From: Gnetum montanum
Taxonomy: Eukaryota > Streptophyta > Gnetopsida > Gnetales > Gnetaceae
Direction: 5' to 3'
Assembly: GCA_015680685.1 (NCBI GenBank)
Contig: MNCI01000970.1
Span: 69,081 to 133,080, forward strand
Length of the DNA: 64,000 nt
Program-made: the position numbers and the translations under genes
In this document: positions 22,836 through 34,946 of the stretch, in pieces
Position numbering within the stretch: the first letter of the stretch is position 1
How the letters are laid out: every line of letters starts with the position of its first letter
The notes under the pieces: model-generated
The model's database searches: none
The model's input: the letters and a program-made list of their open reading frames with translations, nothing else
What the model was told of the DNA's origin: nothing

Positions 22836-23078
22836 TGAGCAATGAGATTAACGGCAACTGGTAATCGGATCTAAGAAATGGCTGGCAACAAAAGCACAAA
22901 TAGGCTTTCCACCCTGTAGGATTTCAAAGAAATCGTCCTTGCGATCGATCTATACCACGCGATTAGTCGTAAACTTCCCTAGAGGTATTACGTCTACGGT
23001 TTAGGGTATGGATCACTAACAGGGTGACCCGAAATATTCGGATCGGAGGTTCAGGGCCTCCTTCTAGCGCTAGAAAAC
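22836..23078 (-). other. Leader between 5' LTR and gag, young Tat element
   Basis: 243 bases without ORF. The primer-binding site should sit next to 23079 on the minus strand, but no TGG-starting site is there. Instead, a 14-bp perfect palindrome TTCTAGCGCTAGAA (23062-23075) lies three bases from the LTR. Confidence 0.7.
23062..23075 (-). other. Palindrome at the expected primer-binding site
   Basis: TTCTAGCGCTAGAA is its own reverse complement. On the element sense strand the sequence continues GAAGGAGGCCC. If the TAG in CTAGCGC was originally TGG, the site would start TGGCGCTAGAAGGAGG, with the usual TGG. Both readings are open. Confidence 0.5.
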
Positions 23079-24611
23079 TGTAACGATGGAAAATGTCGGT
23101 AGTTGAAAGATACCAAACAAAATTCCGCGTACACAGTTTTAACCACGGATTCGTGCAAGGGCTATGCTGGAAAAACGAATCCGCGGCACCCTGAATGGTT
23201 TTGTCGATCAGATAGGGACTTATTAATCAGTAAATCGATGAATATCTCGTGGAACGATCTGATTCGAGGATCGCAAAATGAGGGGAAAATGACGTAGACG
23301 AATTGCAATGATGATGACACTAAATGCGATAAGAGGAGGCTAGCACAAGAGAAACACGTAGTTTCAAGATCTACGCTTTGACTTGAAAAAATGTATATTT
23401 TGTATACCACATTACAATGGGGAGACCCCGTTTGCTTGATGTAAGGTAAGCACAAAACAACAAGAAAATTGTCCAGGCAGAAATCTGATCTACCTCGTGG
23501 GCCAAAGCTGGGCTGCAAGGAAGGTCAAGCTCCGATGTCTACCAATCAACTATTTCTGACCGATAGAATTTGCAGACCGTGCAAGGTGATCTCACGATCC
23601 TGGATCTGCTTCTTTCACCTTAGGTAGTTTCCGCTTCAGATCGCCAATGGTCGCTGGTGGAGGAAGCTGTGTTACTGATGCTCAAAGCGAACCGTGGTCT
23701 CTTTCTGCCGGAAGGTGACGTTGTCAATAATTGCCAAAGTGTTGCTTTCTGTATCTCTGCTCAAAAGTGATAAGTGCTCTAGTGCTCAGGAAAATGCCTT
23801 TGCTTCTTTGATTTGCCAACCCCTGTATCTTTGTCAACTGGGATATTTATAGGCTGCGACATCCTATGAAAAAGGCACAACCCTGATGACGTGTGTCCCG
23901 AATGTTTCGGGTAATGTTGGTCTGACCATTTTGTGTGAAACTTTGTGACTACGCACAATACGCTTATTTGTGTATTTTGCGTGTGAAGAACAGATGTGCG
24001 TCTGACATATTTCAACTGTCTTTGGGTTATATTACGCTTATTCATGCTGCGTTGCGTACACGAGCGTAACATAACATGGAAACAATAGGTTCAAGCTGTT
24101 TTACGCTCGCTTACGTAGCCGCGCGTAATGAAGCATAAACGATGTCTAGCTTGGCGACGCAATACGCTATGATACGCTACGTTGCGTGATGAGCGTATGA
24201 TGAGCAATCACACCTTCTTAGACTTTGCCTTTGACTGTTTTGGAGCTCATTATGCTACCGTGAGTAACAGAGCGTAAACCTGGCCTTGAACAAAAGACTT
24301 AGCAAAATATACGAAAAGTCGCATATTACGCTGCTCAAGCTTCTCCCTATGCCAAAGTAACTAGCCTTCTGATGCTGGACTATGTTTAAATAGAATCACG
24401 CTAAGCGCCATTACGCTACGTCACGTGATATAGCGTAAAAAGCGAAAACATAGTAAGATTAGAAATCTGCACAGGAAGTTGAAGACTTGATGCTATGCGC
24501 CTCTTGGTGTTGCTCTGTCTTATTCTCCCTTTCTGGAATTCTGACATGCGCCCCTGCTTGAATTGCGAATCTTTGCCTGAGGCCGACTTGCAATTTTTTC
24601 ACGGTGTCTCA
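23079..24611 (-). repeat. 5' LTR of the young Tat element
   Basis: 1533 bp, the promoter-bearing copy for the minus-strand element. The TATA box CCTATAAATA lies at 23844-23853 (minus). TG...CA ends and the adjoining GAAGG (24612-24616) define the boundary. Differences from the 3' LTR concentrate in the first 230 bases, about 20 of them, nearly all transitions. Confidence 0.95.
23844..23853 (-). promoter_or_regulatory. TATA box in the 5' LTR
   Basis: CCTATAAATA on the minus strand, about 760 bp into the LTR. The old Tat 3' LTR has CCTATAAAA at the same relative position (35709-35717), which supports its role in transcription start. Confidence 0.7.
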
Positions 24612-24616
24612 GAAGG
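24612..24616. repeat. Target-site duplication, right (GAAGG)
   Basis: Exact match of 7320-7324. Confidence 0.95.
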
Positions 24617-25990
24617 AATTTTGAAATCACAATATTTTCAACCATAGATAGTACAACCAAAAATACAAAACCAATTTTAATTGAACCATAGCCAAGTTTG
24701 CACAACCATAGTCGTCAACATAACCCCCTTCCGTGCAAGGTCGGTAAAAAATTCACCAAACATTTTTTTGAGCTCTAAATAAAGCAATTCCATAAATTTT
24801 TTAAAGCTCAAATCAAGCCCTATGTGCTCAAACTTAAAAAAAATATTCAAAAACTCTATTTTTTATTCAAAAAAATTCATGGGCTAAAAATCTAAAAAAT
24901 GATACAAATCCTAATTACACAAGCTAATTGAAACAATCATAACTTCATCATTATGAATCAAAATTGGATGAGATCATAACCATTGGAAAGCTTAAAAATA
25001 ATCCTAGAAACCCATAACATTATATTTTGTCAAAATTTAGCCGTTTTGTAGTGAAAAATTCATAACTTTATCTATTGTTTGCATTAAAAAAGCACTAAAA
25101 AACACAAAATTAGTAAAACCTAATTTAATCTAGCCATGTATTATAGCCAAAATAGTAAAATGAACTTAAACCCACCACAAAAAAAAAATTTAAAAATGGG
25201 TATTATTTTTTTAAATTTTAATTTTGAGAAGTCCTTCAGCCTAGATCTAAGAAAAATGGTCACACTCCCAAGTTTTTTAGGAAAAAGTACACAAAAAGAA
25301 AGCCTATTTTAAAAATCAAATCTACCAAATCTTGAACAAGCAAAAAACCTTAGATTCATGTAGAAATAGCTAATATATAATCTGAAGAAAATAAACTTTT
25401 CCTAGCTAAAAAAAGCACAAAAATGATTGGGAAACTAGAGAAAATAGTAAAGAATGATATAGCTTGGAATAAAGAAGGAAGACCCCTAGATGGAAATAGC
25501 CCTAGGAAGATTGGAAATCTTCTTGGATGCCTCATCTACCATCTAAATATTTGGATTATTACTACTGCCTCCATGTTGTTTCACCATAGTTGCAAAAACA
25601 TTGAAAAGGCTTAAAGACAAGGAGAGTTGAGACTTCTACGTTGGCTAGGAGAAGACCTGAGGCTTCAATATTGAAGATGGATTGTTTTTGCTGCAAAAAT
25701 ATCTACTAAGCCTCTCCTTCAATGTATTTTGATGGAGAATGATAATTTATGATAAAAAATTAGGAAAATCAACAATAAAAACCTAAACCTAAACCAAAAT
25801 GCTTCCACTGAAGCCCTCGTAGCTAAGTTGGTGCCTTGGAACTACAATTGCACGAAAGTTTATGGGATGAAAGTATCCTTTATGCTAGAAGTGGTGGGAA
25901 GCAAAAGCTTAGTTCAAAATTTTGAATTTTGTTATTTTTTCCAGTGGGCCCCACCATCCGCTACCCTAGTGTGATGGGTTTTAAGCATGA
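24617..25990. other. AT-rich region without recognised gene
   Basis: Runs of A and T and short ORFs only. It belongs to the old Tat element by position. No domain, repeat or RNA structure stands out. Confidence 0.5.
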
Positions 25991-26039
25991 AAACCTCTTC
26001 TACACTAGAGTTTTGGATCATTAAAATCCATTAAAACCC

Positions 26040-29000
26040 CTTTTTAACCTCAACCCCCTTGCATCCACGTTGCCCAACATGGGTCTAGCATGGATGCATG
26101 CTTCATACCTCCCATAACCATAAGACCTAACTCCCTTGCCATTTTTGACAATTGCCATTGACATGCATGAATCCTAGACTCTGGTAAGAAGAAACACCTC
26201 AATGAATCTTGCTATTTTAGGCTTTCACATTGGGGTAGCACTCCTTAGTGAGGATCCCAAAATGAAGCAAAAGTAGCAACATCTATCCTTACCCCCAACA
26301 TCCATTAAGCTTAGATCTAAGCCTCAAAGTAGGCCCACATGACCTAGAACCCTACCAATCACTTTCAACAATCTTGAAACCTTGGAAAACCTAGTCAAAA
26401 GTGCATAAAACTTGTAGATTTGGTTCTTCCAAATTGAGGAAGGCTTCCTCCATGCTAGCTAGTGTGTAGCCAACATGGATGGATGGGGGTGATCTCAAAT
26501 AGCCAATATTGACCACTTGGTTGTCATTTTTTGACTCTAACACTCCTTTATAGCCTTTGAAATCCTACCTTTGCCTCAAAACAAGTTGATTTCATACATG
26601 CACTTATTTCCCACATTGGTGAATCCTCCCTCCATGTTTCCTATCATGTAGGCATAGGGGTATGACCTAAAACCCTTCTTCAAGCCCTAAGTGACCATAA
26701 AATTCACCTTAATAGCCCATATGCTTCCTCATGACCTTCGGTAGTTGATAACCTTCAAAATTTGAGTCGATTTTGATGCCCTAACCTTGTTCCATGCTAA
26801 GCACCCCCTCTTCCATGCTAGCCATTATGGAGCTAGCATGTATGCTCTAAGGAATTCCATAAAACTCATTTCTATGACTCAAAACAACCCTACAAGATAT
26901 CCTAGTGACCTCTAGACCCTACTAGAGCCTGCCAAAACCTTTAGATGCCTTGAAACTTGTTAAAAATACATCATACCCCTCCCTTCCATGTTGAGGCAAC
27001 CCTACCTAGTATGGAGGAAAGGGGGGATAGTTGCATGAACATCAAGAAGCCTTAAAAATAAGGGAATTTGAGGCCAAATATTGTCTCTCGATCTCTACAA
27101 CCCTGGTAGCTTTGAAATCCTATTAAAACCTTCTAAAAGTGATACCAAACCTAACCCCTTGATCTTCCACATTGGGAAGATCCTCTTCCATGTTGGCCAT
27201 CATGAAGCTAATATGGATGGAGGGGGGATAATCAAAAACCCCAAATTTTAACTTAGAAAGAACTTTAGTCAACATCTCAACCTTCCTAAAAACTTCAGGA
27301 GCTAAAACCTGTCAAAAATGATTCTTTTTCATGATTTCCTTGGTCTCCACATTGAGAACACCTTTCTTCCACACTAGCCAACATGGAGATAGTATGGAAA
27401 CACCTATAAAGATTCATAAGAAGTCATAGATATATAAAACAACACAAGAGTTCTTCATCCTTATCCTACAACCTTTCCAAGACTTCTGAAAGCCATCAAA
27501 CCTTGGAAATTCAACCAAAATTGATAAAAAATTTAACTTCCAAACTCTTTCTAGATGGTTCCATGCTGGCCAACATAGAGCTAGCATGGAACAAGGGGAA
27601 GGTCATAAAATCATCCAAACCTTAAAAACTACCAAATTTCAACCTTAGGTTTTCACTATAAATTGCAAAAACCTTGAAGACATACATGCATGACCAAAGT
27701 TGATTGAAAATTATCTAAAGCTAACCCCTTGTCATCCTTCTAGTTGGTTCCATGTTGGCTAGTATGGAGTTAGCGTGAAGCAAAGGGAGAAACTTCAAGT
27801 ATCATCAGAAAACCTTTGAAAGCATTAAGTTTTGATCCTAGGTTGTTGTTATTGACATCAGCAACCCAAGGAATGTAAATTCATGGTCAAAATTGTTTGA
27901 AAATAACCAAAAATCCATCCTTTCAAATCCCCCTAGCTGGTTTCACATTGGTTAGTGTGGAACCAAGGGGACAAGCCAAAAAAAACATTGAAAACCCCTT
28001 GAAATTGACAAATTTTCACCTTAGGTCTTGAATATCGATGCCAACAACCTTGAAACTGCACATGAATAGCTAGAATTGACCTAAAATAGCCAAAAATTGA
28101 TCTCATCTAGTCTTCCTAGTTGGTTCCACACTAGCTAGTGTGGAGTCAGCATGGAGATTGAGGAAAGGCTCCTCATTTTAGACTCATAAACACCTTAGAA
28201 TAACATTATATGACCTTGCATGCACCTTCAAACCCTATCAACACCCTCTAGAGCCTTCAAACCTTAAGAAATTAACAAAGCATAGCCAAATGTTGATCCC
28301 TTTTATTCTTCCTAGCTGGTTACATGCTAGCTAGCTTGGAACCAAGGAAGTGACCTCTAAAACCCTATAGAAGCTAGAAAAATTGCTAAATTTCCACTCT
28401 AGAACCTTATCAACACGGTCAAGAGTCACCAAACCTCATAAAACAAACCCAAAATTGCCAAACGTCAACATCCAAAATTCTTCCATCCTATGTACCCCCT
28501 CTTCCACGTTGGCTAGTGTGAAGACAAAGGGGAAACATAAAAAATGACTTTGGAAACCTCCAAATTGCTAAATTTTGATCCTAATCCCTAGTATTCAACA
28601 CCAACAACCTTAGAAGATGACATGCATGGTCAATTTTTTGTCAAAATTGGCCTAGATCTAAACCTTTGGAGGACCTACCTTTTTACATCAGACAATAAAT
28701 CAATGCTTCCAAATACCAAGAACCTACATTGGGGAAGACTAAGATCTCATAGTCTTAAGATTGCACTTGTTTGATCTCATTTTGATCCTCAAATCTCTTC
28801 AATTTCCATCCTTCATGCTATAATAACCCCCTCAACATGGATCAAAGGCAGTGTAACCTTGTATGGCCTCAAATAGCCTTCAAACATAACTAAAATCAAT
28901 CAAAAACATGGTAAATCAATGTCTGCATCCCTAGGTACCTAGAAACTTGATTGATTTGCATTCCAAACTTCTCTAGAATCAACAAGCAAGGGCATCCCCT

Positions 29001-29600
29001 CTACTCCACATTGGCTACATGTCGACTAGCATGGAAACTACCTAAGACTTGATTTAACACTCAAAACCCTACCCAAATGAGGCCAAAATGCAACTAGGAG
29101 ATGCACAACTACCACATCTTGGTTTCAAATACCGATGCAATCTTGTGTTGGATTAATTTTGCATCATCTATGTTGAACCCCCTCCCCTCTATGCTAGCCA
29201 GTGTAGAGCCAAGGGGTGTAACTTTGAGACATGCTTTTTAATGTTTTCTAATCTTCAAAGTGCACAATTCTGATAAATTTGGCCCTACACTACCTTGGGA
29301 AGACCTTAGAACCCTAATTTTAACCGTGTGGATTCCATGCAATAAGTTTTCCATAGTCTTCACACTAGCTTCATGCTATCTAATGTGGAAGATACTTTTG
29401 GGCTTAAAAGGGAGGTCCTAGAGGTTGAAACAGGTGTCAAACATAGCCTATGACCTTTCCTAGTTAACTACACTAACATACAAGCCACTAGGAGTAAAAA
29501 ACTAGTCAAAATAATCCTTCAAGATCTTTTAGATGTTTTCTTCATGTTGGGGCTAATCCCTTCCATGTTGGCCAATGTGTAAATAAGGGGGATCAAATGT
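26040..29600 (+). repeat. Diverged ~190-bp repeat array with palindromic core
   Basis: A core like TTCCATGCTAGCCAACATGG followed by AGCTAGCATGG returns at about 27190, 27375, 27560, 27750, 27945, 28130, 28320 and 28505, i.e. every 180-198 bases. Less regular copies lie at about 26070, 26450, 26825, 27010, 29010, 29190, 29360 and 29555. Between cores the text also resembles itself (for example CCTTAAAAA..CC..AAATTT). The core is nearly an inverted repeat (CATGCTAGC/GCTAGCATG). The old Tat 3' LTR has related words at 35385-35520. Confidence 0.7.
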
Positions 29601-29979
29601 AGAAGCTCTAAAAGCCTTGCTTTTTCAATATAAATAGAAATAAGAGAAATAGCCTTGATAGGTATCCAAACTCACCTATGACTCTTGTAGCCCTAAGCCA
29701 AGGTCCACTAAAGCTTAAAACTAGAAAAACCTAACCCTTTTAAACCTATGATAGCCAAGTTTCATCATATGTAGCTTGTTTTACTTGATTTAGCCTTATT
29801 ACATGATGTTTTGACTTATTTTTGGCCTTGTGAGGCATTGTTGACATTCTTGATCTAGTATGGCATTTTCAAAGCCTCATATTTTATTTATTTATCATCA
29901 TTATAGCCTTATTTACCTCTGTTTAGCCTTTTATTTCTATTAAATAATGGGGTTTGACCTTCCCTTACCACCATTTGGC

Positions 29980-30065
29980 ATAGTGTGATCATGGCCCGCT
30001 AAGGCCTTAAACTAGTATCATGGCTTGCTTAGGCCTAAAATTGGCAAGCTTGTGACCTATTATGA
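29980..30065 (+). repeat. Short GGCCTTAAACTAG repeat before pol
   Basis: About two to three units such as CTAAGGCCTTAAACTAGTATC and CTTAGGCCTAAAATTGGCAAG. It is the same motif family as 33800-34020. Confidence 0.65.
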
Positions 30066-30229
30066 CCTTGCTTTAGCCTTTATTCCATTACATTTAGTTA
30101 TCCATACCTCTTTTTTTATATCCTTATATGATCCCATTTGCATTTTTTTAGCATTATAGTAGCATATTTTTGCATAGTTTCATAGCCTTTTAGCATTATT
30201 TATACATCTTTACCTAGGTGCCATCTAAT

Positions 30230-32480
30230 GTCCTTATGGTTGACATGCAAGACTAAAGTATGAGTACCTAGGAGTAGATCAGTTTGCCTTTATGCCTACA
30301 TGGACCCCATGGTGATGTTGAGTGATGTATTGACCTCGATTATCTAGATATTAAGCTTGAGAGTCTTGTTGGTCACATAGCCTCTATTGAAAAACCCTTA
30401 GAATGGCTTGAAATGCTAGTTAAAACCCTTGAACTTGAGGTTGGTGACATAACTAAAGACTCTCTTGTTGAGGTTCTTGTGAAAACACATAGTAGTAAGG
30501 AGAAAACACTTAAACTAAGTTCCTCACTAGAACCTCAATAGGCTTAAGGCATCACCAAAGTCTTGTAGGACAACATGAAGGCCTTTGCCTAATCATATCA
30601 ACATATGCTAGGCCTAGACCCATGCTTAGTACAAAACAACATCATACTTAACCCTAGCATTAGATCATTTAAGCAGAAAGTACGCAAGATTAGACCTAAT
30701 TTGGCCTTAGTAGTTCGTGATGAGATCTCAAAACACTACCAAGTAGGTCTCATCTAAGCTATTGACTACACAGAATGGATGTCCAACATAGTGTTAGTCC
30801 CTAAGAAAAATAGGAGTATCTATATTTGAGTTGATTTTCAGGACCTAAATAAGGCAACCATCAAGGATGACTTTCCTTTTCCTAGTATTGATCAACTTAT
30901 CAATACTACAGCCAAACATGCCTTATTCTCCTATATGGATGGATTCTTGGGATACAACCAAATTAGGATCAACCTAAAGAACTAACTTAGTGCTACCTTC
31001 ATGACCTCTTATGGCACCTTTTTCTGTACTATGGTTCCCTTTGGCCTTAAGAACATAGGAACAACCTATCAATAATCCATGACCTATATCTTTAATCATT
31101 ACATGTTAGGTTTTCTTAACAATTATGTGGATGATATAGTCATTAAGTCCAAAGTGACCAACGACCATGCTAATGACCTAGATATTATGCTTAAATGATG
31201 CCTTAAGGATGATCTTAGCCTGAATCCCAAGAAGTGTGTTTTTGATGTCAAGATCACTAAGATGCTTGGCTTTGTAATGTCTAAAGGAAGGATTTGTCAT
31301 AATCTTGATAAGGTTAATGTCATATCCAAATTAGCAATACCTACCAACCTTAAGGAGCTTCAAGGATTACAAGATATATTACAATTTATTCGTAGGTTTA
31401 TCGCTAGACTTACGAATAAGTTACAACCCATCGAATAATTGTTTAAGAAAGGGGTTCACTATGAGTGGATGGCTCAATGCCAATAGGTTATTTAAATCCT
31501 TAACTAAGAGGTGACACAACTACTAATAGTCCATCCTCCATAAGAGGGTAAACCATTTTACATCTACTTTTCCATCTCTAAAAGTCCAATTGCCTCTTTA
31601 CTCTGTCAAAGACATGATGATGGAGCAAAGATGCCAGTATACTACCTTAGCCATGCATTAGATTCCCATAAGACCTGATACACTAAAGTGGAGAAGTATT
31701 GTCTAGCATAATTCTTCTCATTAAAAAATTGGATACACTACCTCTTTAGAAGCTAATTCAATGTCATTTGCAAAGATAATGTACTTAAAGCCATAACGAC
31801 CAACATTTATGAGAGTAGTCGTATAGCTTGATAGAAAGCTATAACAGTGGAGTTTGACCTTCATTACATTTGTCAATCCTCAACAAAAGGTTAAGCTATA
31901 GCCACACAACTTCAAATATCACTTGTTGATGACCAAGTAGCCATAGATCTTGAGTTCCCTAATGAGCACATTAACACCATTAGGGAAGTTTTTAAGGATT
32001 ATGAGGTGGTCATGCACTTTGATAGAGCTTTAACTGCCCATGGGGCTAGTGCCATTGCCATCATAACATTTTCATATGATGAAATCTGATTCTTCACCTA
32101 TCATTTTGAGTTTCCATGTACCAAAAACATAGTGGATTATGAGGGTTTGATTAAAGGAATGATGGTAGTTTGTGATGTAGTAATTAGATGCTTAATGATA
32201 AAAGTCGATTCACAACTTGTGATCAACCAAGTAACTGAGGTCTATGCATGTGAAGCCAAACATTTAGAACCTTTCTGTGGCCTAGGAAATCAATTGTTAC
32301 AATAATTTACAAATGTTAATATCCAACACATACCTCAAAATGAGAATGCCATAGCTGATGCCATTGCAACAATAGCCCTCAATGTGATGCTAGATGTGTT
32401 TAGTAAGTTCCCCACCTTAATTATGGACTACCCTATCCCCATAATGCATAGTGTTGAGGATACCTTTGTGGTCATAGTTC
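30230..32480 (+). pseudogene. pol: RT, RNase H and archaeal-type RNase H of the old Tat element
   Basis: RT: IDYTEWMSNIVLVPKKN, LNKATIKDDFPFPSID, MDGFLGYNQIRIN, PFGLKNIGTTYQ, NNYVDDIVIKS (YVDD intact here) and LQFIRRFIARLTNKL. RNase H: VYYLSHALDSHKT. The archaeal-type RNase H follows at about 31930-32380 with FDRALTAHGASA, NIVDYEGLIKGMM, VDSQLVINQV and NAIADAIATIA, aligning with 11850-12230 of the young copy. Many TAG/TAA/TGA codons interrupt the frame, most replacing Gln or Arg. Confidence 0.88.
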
Positions 32481-33750
32481 ATATTGCTCCTACTAGGGAG
32501 TGGTATGATGATATCAAATTTTACCTTACACATGGTGAATCCTCACAAGACCTAACTACTACTTAAAAGGATGTTGTACGTAAATAATGAAAATAACATG
32601 TCATACTGGGTGATAATACATTATGTTGACAGTCCTATAATGGCATATTGCTAAACTGCTTGGGTAAAAATGAAGCCAAAATAGTCTTAAAGTAGGCTCA
32701 TGAGGGTGTTTGTGGGGGACATATAAGACCTAGAGCTATGGCTGCTAAGATTAAACAATTAGGCTACTACTGGCCCTATATGGAAAGTGACTGCCTACAG
32801 AAGGTTAAGCACTATTACACATGCCAATGGCATAGCAAACTTATACACATACCACCAACTAAGTTAGATACCACTTAGATAACTTGGTTGTTTCAATGAT
32901 GGGGGTTGGATATCATTGGACCTATAATGCGTAAATCTTCTACAAGACATAGCTTCATCATCACCTTAACTAAATACTTCACAAAGTGGGTTGAAGCTAT
33001 TCTCCTAAGGAAGACTATATTCAAAAAATTTTGTAAATTCATCTTGGATAACATTGTAGCCTATTTTGGCATACTTGTGACCATAGTTATAGAAAATTGA
33101 CCATAATTTAGCAACAAAGAAACAAAGGATTTCTATCACAACCTAGTTATTAAGCATTCTTTCTCATCACCTTATTACCCTTAAGCCAATGAAAAAGTGG
33201 AAGTAAGCAACAAGGCCATCATCAAGTTGCTCAAGAAGATGCTTAATAATCATAAGCATACATGACATGAGCGGCTTGTCCATGCACTTTGGGCCTATCA
33301 TACAACTTAATAATCCATGCTTAATAACCATACAGTAACTAGTGTAACACCTTGTAGCTTGGTTTATGGTTATGAAGCTATTTTACGTCATGAATTGCAT
33401 GTACCGTCACTTCGGGTGATCCTAATTAACTTCATCAATGATGAACAAAGTAAGGAGTTGTGGGCAGTGGACCTAGACTTGATGGAGCAGTAATGTACAC
33501 AAGCTCTTGTTCATGTCCAACACTATCAAGAGAGGTAGAAATGGTAGCATCATCATAACTTGATCAAGGAGGGTGACCTGGTCCTCAAAATCATCCGTGA
33601 ACATGTGGATAAATTCTTAGCTAACTAGGAAGGTCCCTTCCTTATCATCAGAGCCTACAACAATGAAGCATTTAGGATCACAGACGTGGATGGGAATGAG
33701 TTGACCAATCCAATCAACCATTCCTATCTAAAGCCTTATTACATGTGACC
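32480..33750 (+). pseudogene. pol: Integrase of the old Tat element
   Basis: The frame includes EWYDDIKFYLTHGES, GGHIRPRAMAAKIKQLGYYW with the zinc-binding HHCC pattern decayed, WGLDIIGPIMRKSSTRHSF, a decayed second Asp block (TIVIEN for TVTDN: the Asp is lost) and SFSSPYYP.ANEKVEVSNK. The C-terminal part continues to the end near 33747. It aligns with the young integrase over its length, which confirms that the two elements belong to one lineage. Confidence 0.85.
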
Positions 33751-33799
33751 TACATGTAGCTTATAGCAACCATGGCATCCATGACAATCAACAAGCAAG

Positions 33800-34020
33800 C
33801 CTACTTTACCACAGTTTACTGAGGCTTTAAATTGGCAATGTGGCCTACTGAGAACTTAAACTAGTAACATGACCTGCTAGGGCCTAAAAATGATGAAGCC
33901 ATGGCCTACTAAGATCTTAAACTGGTACCACAATTTACTATGACCTTAAACTAGCACCACAGCTTGCTAGGGCCTTAAACTAGTATCATGACCCACCATA
34001 GCCTTAAACTAGCAACATTG
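33800..34020 (+). repeat. Tandem array after integrase, old Tat element
   Basis: About seven units of about 33 bp such as GCTAGGGCCTTAAACTAGTATCATG. This is the same position and related sequence as the 9955-10485 array of the young copy. Confidence 0.8.
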
Positions 34021-34931
34021 GTGACCTAGATAACTTGGTTTTATCATTCTATCTAGCCTGTATGCATTGTAATAGTATAACATGCTTTGTTTGCTTGGTT
34101 TTCTTATTCTCTTGGAGTTATGTTTGCAGGATGAAGCTTAGAGCCACCGCGAAGATGTAATCCATTGCAATAGCAAGTCATCGCCTAACATTGATGTCCA
34201 AGATTTGGTGAGTTTATCATACTATGTCAAAAGTGCTTGTACCATTACCCTCCATCTAGCATCAATCCTTGAGCCCAATGCCATAACCTGATGATAGGCT
34301 TCCATACCTTGGAAAATAACGTTAATTAATATTTGACATTCATACATTATGGCTCCATGACATCTCTTTATCATGCTTCATCCTCCAATCCACTTGAATG
34401 TAGCATAACTCATTCAATGGAAAATCTATTAAGTCCATCAAACACAACTAGTTTAATGGGAAAACCAAGTTCATTGAGTGTAACACAACTCATTCAATGG
34501 AAAAACTATATTAAACTAGCCTTGACAATGAAACCCAACAAAGATTTCAGCCCACAAAAGAAAACAAGGAGAAGTAAATTTCTAGGAGGCCAAATGGCCA
34601 ATGAAGCATCCAAGTCCAATGGCCAAAGAAACCTTGGAGTGAAGTTATTGGATCATCAAATGCATCTGTTGAGTGACCAACACTTCATAACATGTTAAGT
34701 GTCATGCTATAGCCATGATGACAACACTTGGAACACATTGTTAGCCTCCATTACCATCTTCCTAATGACCATTACCATTTCCTCATTGTAGCCATATCCC
34801 ATCATAACAAGCACTCTTTAGCATGGTTTGACATGACTAGATCAGGTGTGGAGAGGGAACGTTGGTGGTGGACCTATAGTGGTGTTTTGTATTCTTTGTC
34901 TGTGCCTCTCGGGTTAGTCCTCCCAATACCA

Positions 34932-34946
34932 ACAAATAGGGGTCAA
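34932..34946 (+). other. Polypurine tract of the old Tat element
   Basis: CAAATAGGGGTCAA lies directly before TGAAAT, in the same surroundings as the young copy (GTGTTTTGTATTCTTTGTC some 70 bases upstream in both). Confidence 0.7.

Larger units (their letters stand above)
7325..24611 (-). mobile_element. Young 17.3-kb Tat-lineage LTR retrotransposon with antisense gene
   Basis: The element has two 1533-bp LTRs, a GAAGG target duplication on both sides, and the minus-strand order gag (22835-20248), PR (to 19042), RT, RNase H, archaeal-type RNase H and integrase (13976-10515). The second RNase H places it in the Tat/Ogre group. Between PR and RT lies a 5-kb block with an antisense, intron-containing gene (14372-18491). 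Tandem repeats follow integrase (9955-10485), then the polypurine tract. It is defective: TAG/TAA stops in gag, PR and RT, TGA-TAG in integrase, a frameshift near 11815 and YVDN in place of YVDD in RT. The host is the old Tat element (4511-7324 and 24617-36410). Confidence 0.93.

Noticed and set aside
26040-29600. CRISPR-like array
   Set aside because: The units are diverged, about 190 bp, without constant repeats and unique spacers of CRISPR size, in a plant genome.
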